Part shown: one piece after another, positions 43,036 to 43,798 of the stretch
How positions within the stretch are numbered: the stretch's first letter is position 1
Layout of the letters: each line of letters begins with the position of its first letter
Origin: JADHUC01 sp964617665
Lineage (GTDB): Bacteria; Planctomycetota; Planctomycetia; Pirellulales; Pirellulaceae
DNA length: 43,798 nt
NCBI GenBank assembly: GCA_964617665.1
Contig: CAZUAH010000047.1
Location: 1 to 43,798 of the forward strand
Direction of reading: 5' to 3'
Notes under the pieces: model-generated
What the model was told of the DNA's origin: nothing
What the model saw: only the letters and a program-made list of their open reading frames with translations
Databases searched by the model: none
Program-made: the position numbers and the translations under genes

Positions 43036-43798
43036 TTACATTCTGCGAACACCGACAGGTAGCCAGCCGTTCATGACGTCGTCCGAGAGGATATCGTCAA
43101 TGTCTTCGTGCCCCAGTACATGTCTCAGTTCATGAAGAACCACGGTCAACAGATCCATGCGTGGTCGAGAGGCCAGAGTCGAGAGCCCGGAGTCGGAAGC
43201 GGCGTCGGAATCCGCTGGCTCTTGACGTGGGTCTCTCAGTTCTGGTCTCACATACCAGCCGTAGCCGGCAGCGTCCACGTCGATCGTGATCGTGTCGCCC
43301 GTCGCCAAGCCGAGTGTGGCACCGGGCAGATCGGCAATCGCCACTTGGATGCTGGAAAACGATTCCGCTGCAAAACCGGCTCCTGCCAGGAGATCGATCG
43401 CTACGTCCACCATCGTCAGTAGCTCGTCTGCTCTCAGCTCTTGAGCCTCGGCTCTCGACTCCTGACTCGCTTCGCCGCCTGCGGCCAATAGGGGTAAAGC
43501 CACCGTCACCGATGTAGAGAATTCAGACGTGTTGCCGTCGTCCGTCGCTGTGGCCACAATCTTTGTGCCAGCCACCGCGCCCCCGTTGGGTACCGTGGCG
43601 GTCGGCGTCGTGCCTTCCGAGTAGCTGTCCGAGCCCAAGTATGTCTGGCCTTCCTGGCCGTCCGCATCGGCCAGGAAGAATTCCACCGTCAGAGGAAAAC
43701 TCGAATTCGCGCTGGTCGACGGAACGGAATACTGGATGTCGACGTTCGCCCCGTTGATCGTTGCCGATACCATCTCCGGGAAGTTCTGCAGGTTGTTC
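43036..43798 (-). CDS. C-terminal part of a large surface protein with metzincin-like end (5' end beyond right edge)
   Basis: The frame is open to the right edge (the first visible residues read N-N-L-Q-N-F-P-E, the internal phrase that commonly follows CSLREA-type repeats), so the apparent ATG at 43771-43773 is not the true start. About 253 residues are visible: a beta-sandwich-type repeat, then a segment ending with V-V-L-H-E-L-R-H-V-L-G-H-E-D, an H-E-x-x-H-x-x-G-x-x-D zinc motif as in metzincin-like proteins, and a short tail D-D-V-M-N-G-W-L-P-V-G-V-R-R. Planctomycete giant proteins often end with such a pseudo-matrixin tail. Two 7-nt repeat arrays lie within the coding sequence. Confidence 0.75.
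   Translation of the reverse strand, partial: NNLQNFPEMVSATINGANVDIQYSVPSTSANSSFPLTVEFFLADADGQEGQTYLGSDSYSEGTTPTATVPNGGAVAGTKIVATATDDGNTSEFSTSVTVALPLLAAGGEASQESRAEAQELRADELLTMVDVAIDLLAGAGFAAESFSSIQVAIADLPGATLGLATGDTITIDVDAAGYGWYVRPELRDPRQEPADSDAASDSGLSTLASRPRMDLLTVVLHELRHVLGHEDIDDILSDDVMNGWLPVGVRRM
43164..43198. repeat. In-frame heptanucleotide array (GTCGAGA unit)
   Basis: Units GTCGAGA, GGCCAGA, GTCGAGA, GCCCGGA and GTCGGAA lie in the surface protein and encode a Ser/Asp/Leu-rich segment on the minus strand. Confidence 0.75.
43430..43471. repeat. In-frame heptanucleotide array (GCTCTCG-like unit)
   Basis: Units GCTCTCA, GCTCTTG, AGCCTCG, GCTCTCG, ACTCCTG and ACTCGCT lie in the surface protein and encode a Gln/Glu/Arg/Ala/Ser segment on the minus strand. 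Confidence 0.75.

Noticed and set aside
1..43798. tRNA, rRNA, transposase or phage genes
   Set aside because: I looked for conserved tRNA arms, rRNA stretches, DDE or Y1 transposase motifs and phage structural genes and found none.

Overview
The window looks like an accessory stretch of a Planctomycetota chromosome (probably Pirellulales or a relative), about 44 kb and moderately GC-rich. Evidence is the family content: the PSCyt1/DUF1549/DUF1553 plus DUF1501 pair, a DUF1559 pilin-like protein with a small carboxypeptidase-regulatory-like lipoprotein, large exported PQQ-type beta-propellers, hydrazine-synthase-alpha-like (HZS-alpha-mid) haem proteins, LamG domains and a giant surface-protein C-terminus. 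It is a draft assembly, with a 10-N gap at 9922-9931 and two G/C homopolymer tracts (9932-10000, 38571-38699) that look artefactual.

Layout. 1-430: N-terminal part of a GT39/ArnT-like membrane glycosyltransferase. 543-1901: REC-GGDEF-CBS-CBS regulator. 2058-4822 (-): PolX DNA polymerase with PHP domain and a DRG/Obg-like TGS GTPase. 5406-6600: DUF2089-like HTH protein overlapping a membrane protein. 6801-10949: HZS-alpha-like di-haem protein fused to an FGE-sulfatase domain. 10990-12547: divergent lipoprotein and DUF1559 protein. 12686-23475: three paralogous exported proteins, each a SAM-methyltransferase-like domain fused to PQQ-type propellers, plus a PGDYG-like lipoprotein. 23841-24795: two small proteins. 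25151-27823 (-): a fourth PQQ-type propeller protein, without the methyltransferase domain. 27941-28723: cytosolic methyltransferase. 28848-33510: PSCyt1/DUF1549/DUF1553(LamG) and DUF1501 operon. 33803-34786: exported metallophosphoesterase. 34913-37238 (-): ECF sigma factor with an overlapping membrane partner. 37434-38084 (-): HExxH membrane protein. 38929-42970: LamG/HZS-alpha-like tri-haem protein and a zinc-ribbon membrane protein. 43036-43798 (-): C-terminal part of a surface protein ending in an HExxHxxGxxD metzincin-like motif.

Functionally the window is dominated by exported redox or surface proteins (c-type haem motifs, beta-propellers, LamG) and signalling genes (c-di-GMP, ECF sigma). 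No complete metabolic pathway can be assigned.

Two things stand out. (1) Three tandem paralogs carry an intact-looking SAM-binding motif behind a signal peptide, fused to a propeller with an invariant Cys/His motif: an exported methyltransferase fold with no known SAM supply. (2) The region is seeded with degenerate tandem repeats of 7-nt units, and with nested palindromic elements. The 7-mers encode the same short linker in all three paralogs using three unrelated repeat units. Two palindromes lie in frame inside the two HZS-alpha-like genes, and one of these probably caused the assembly gap.
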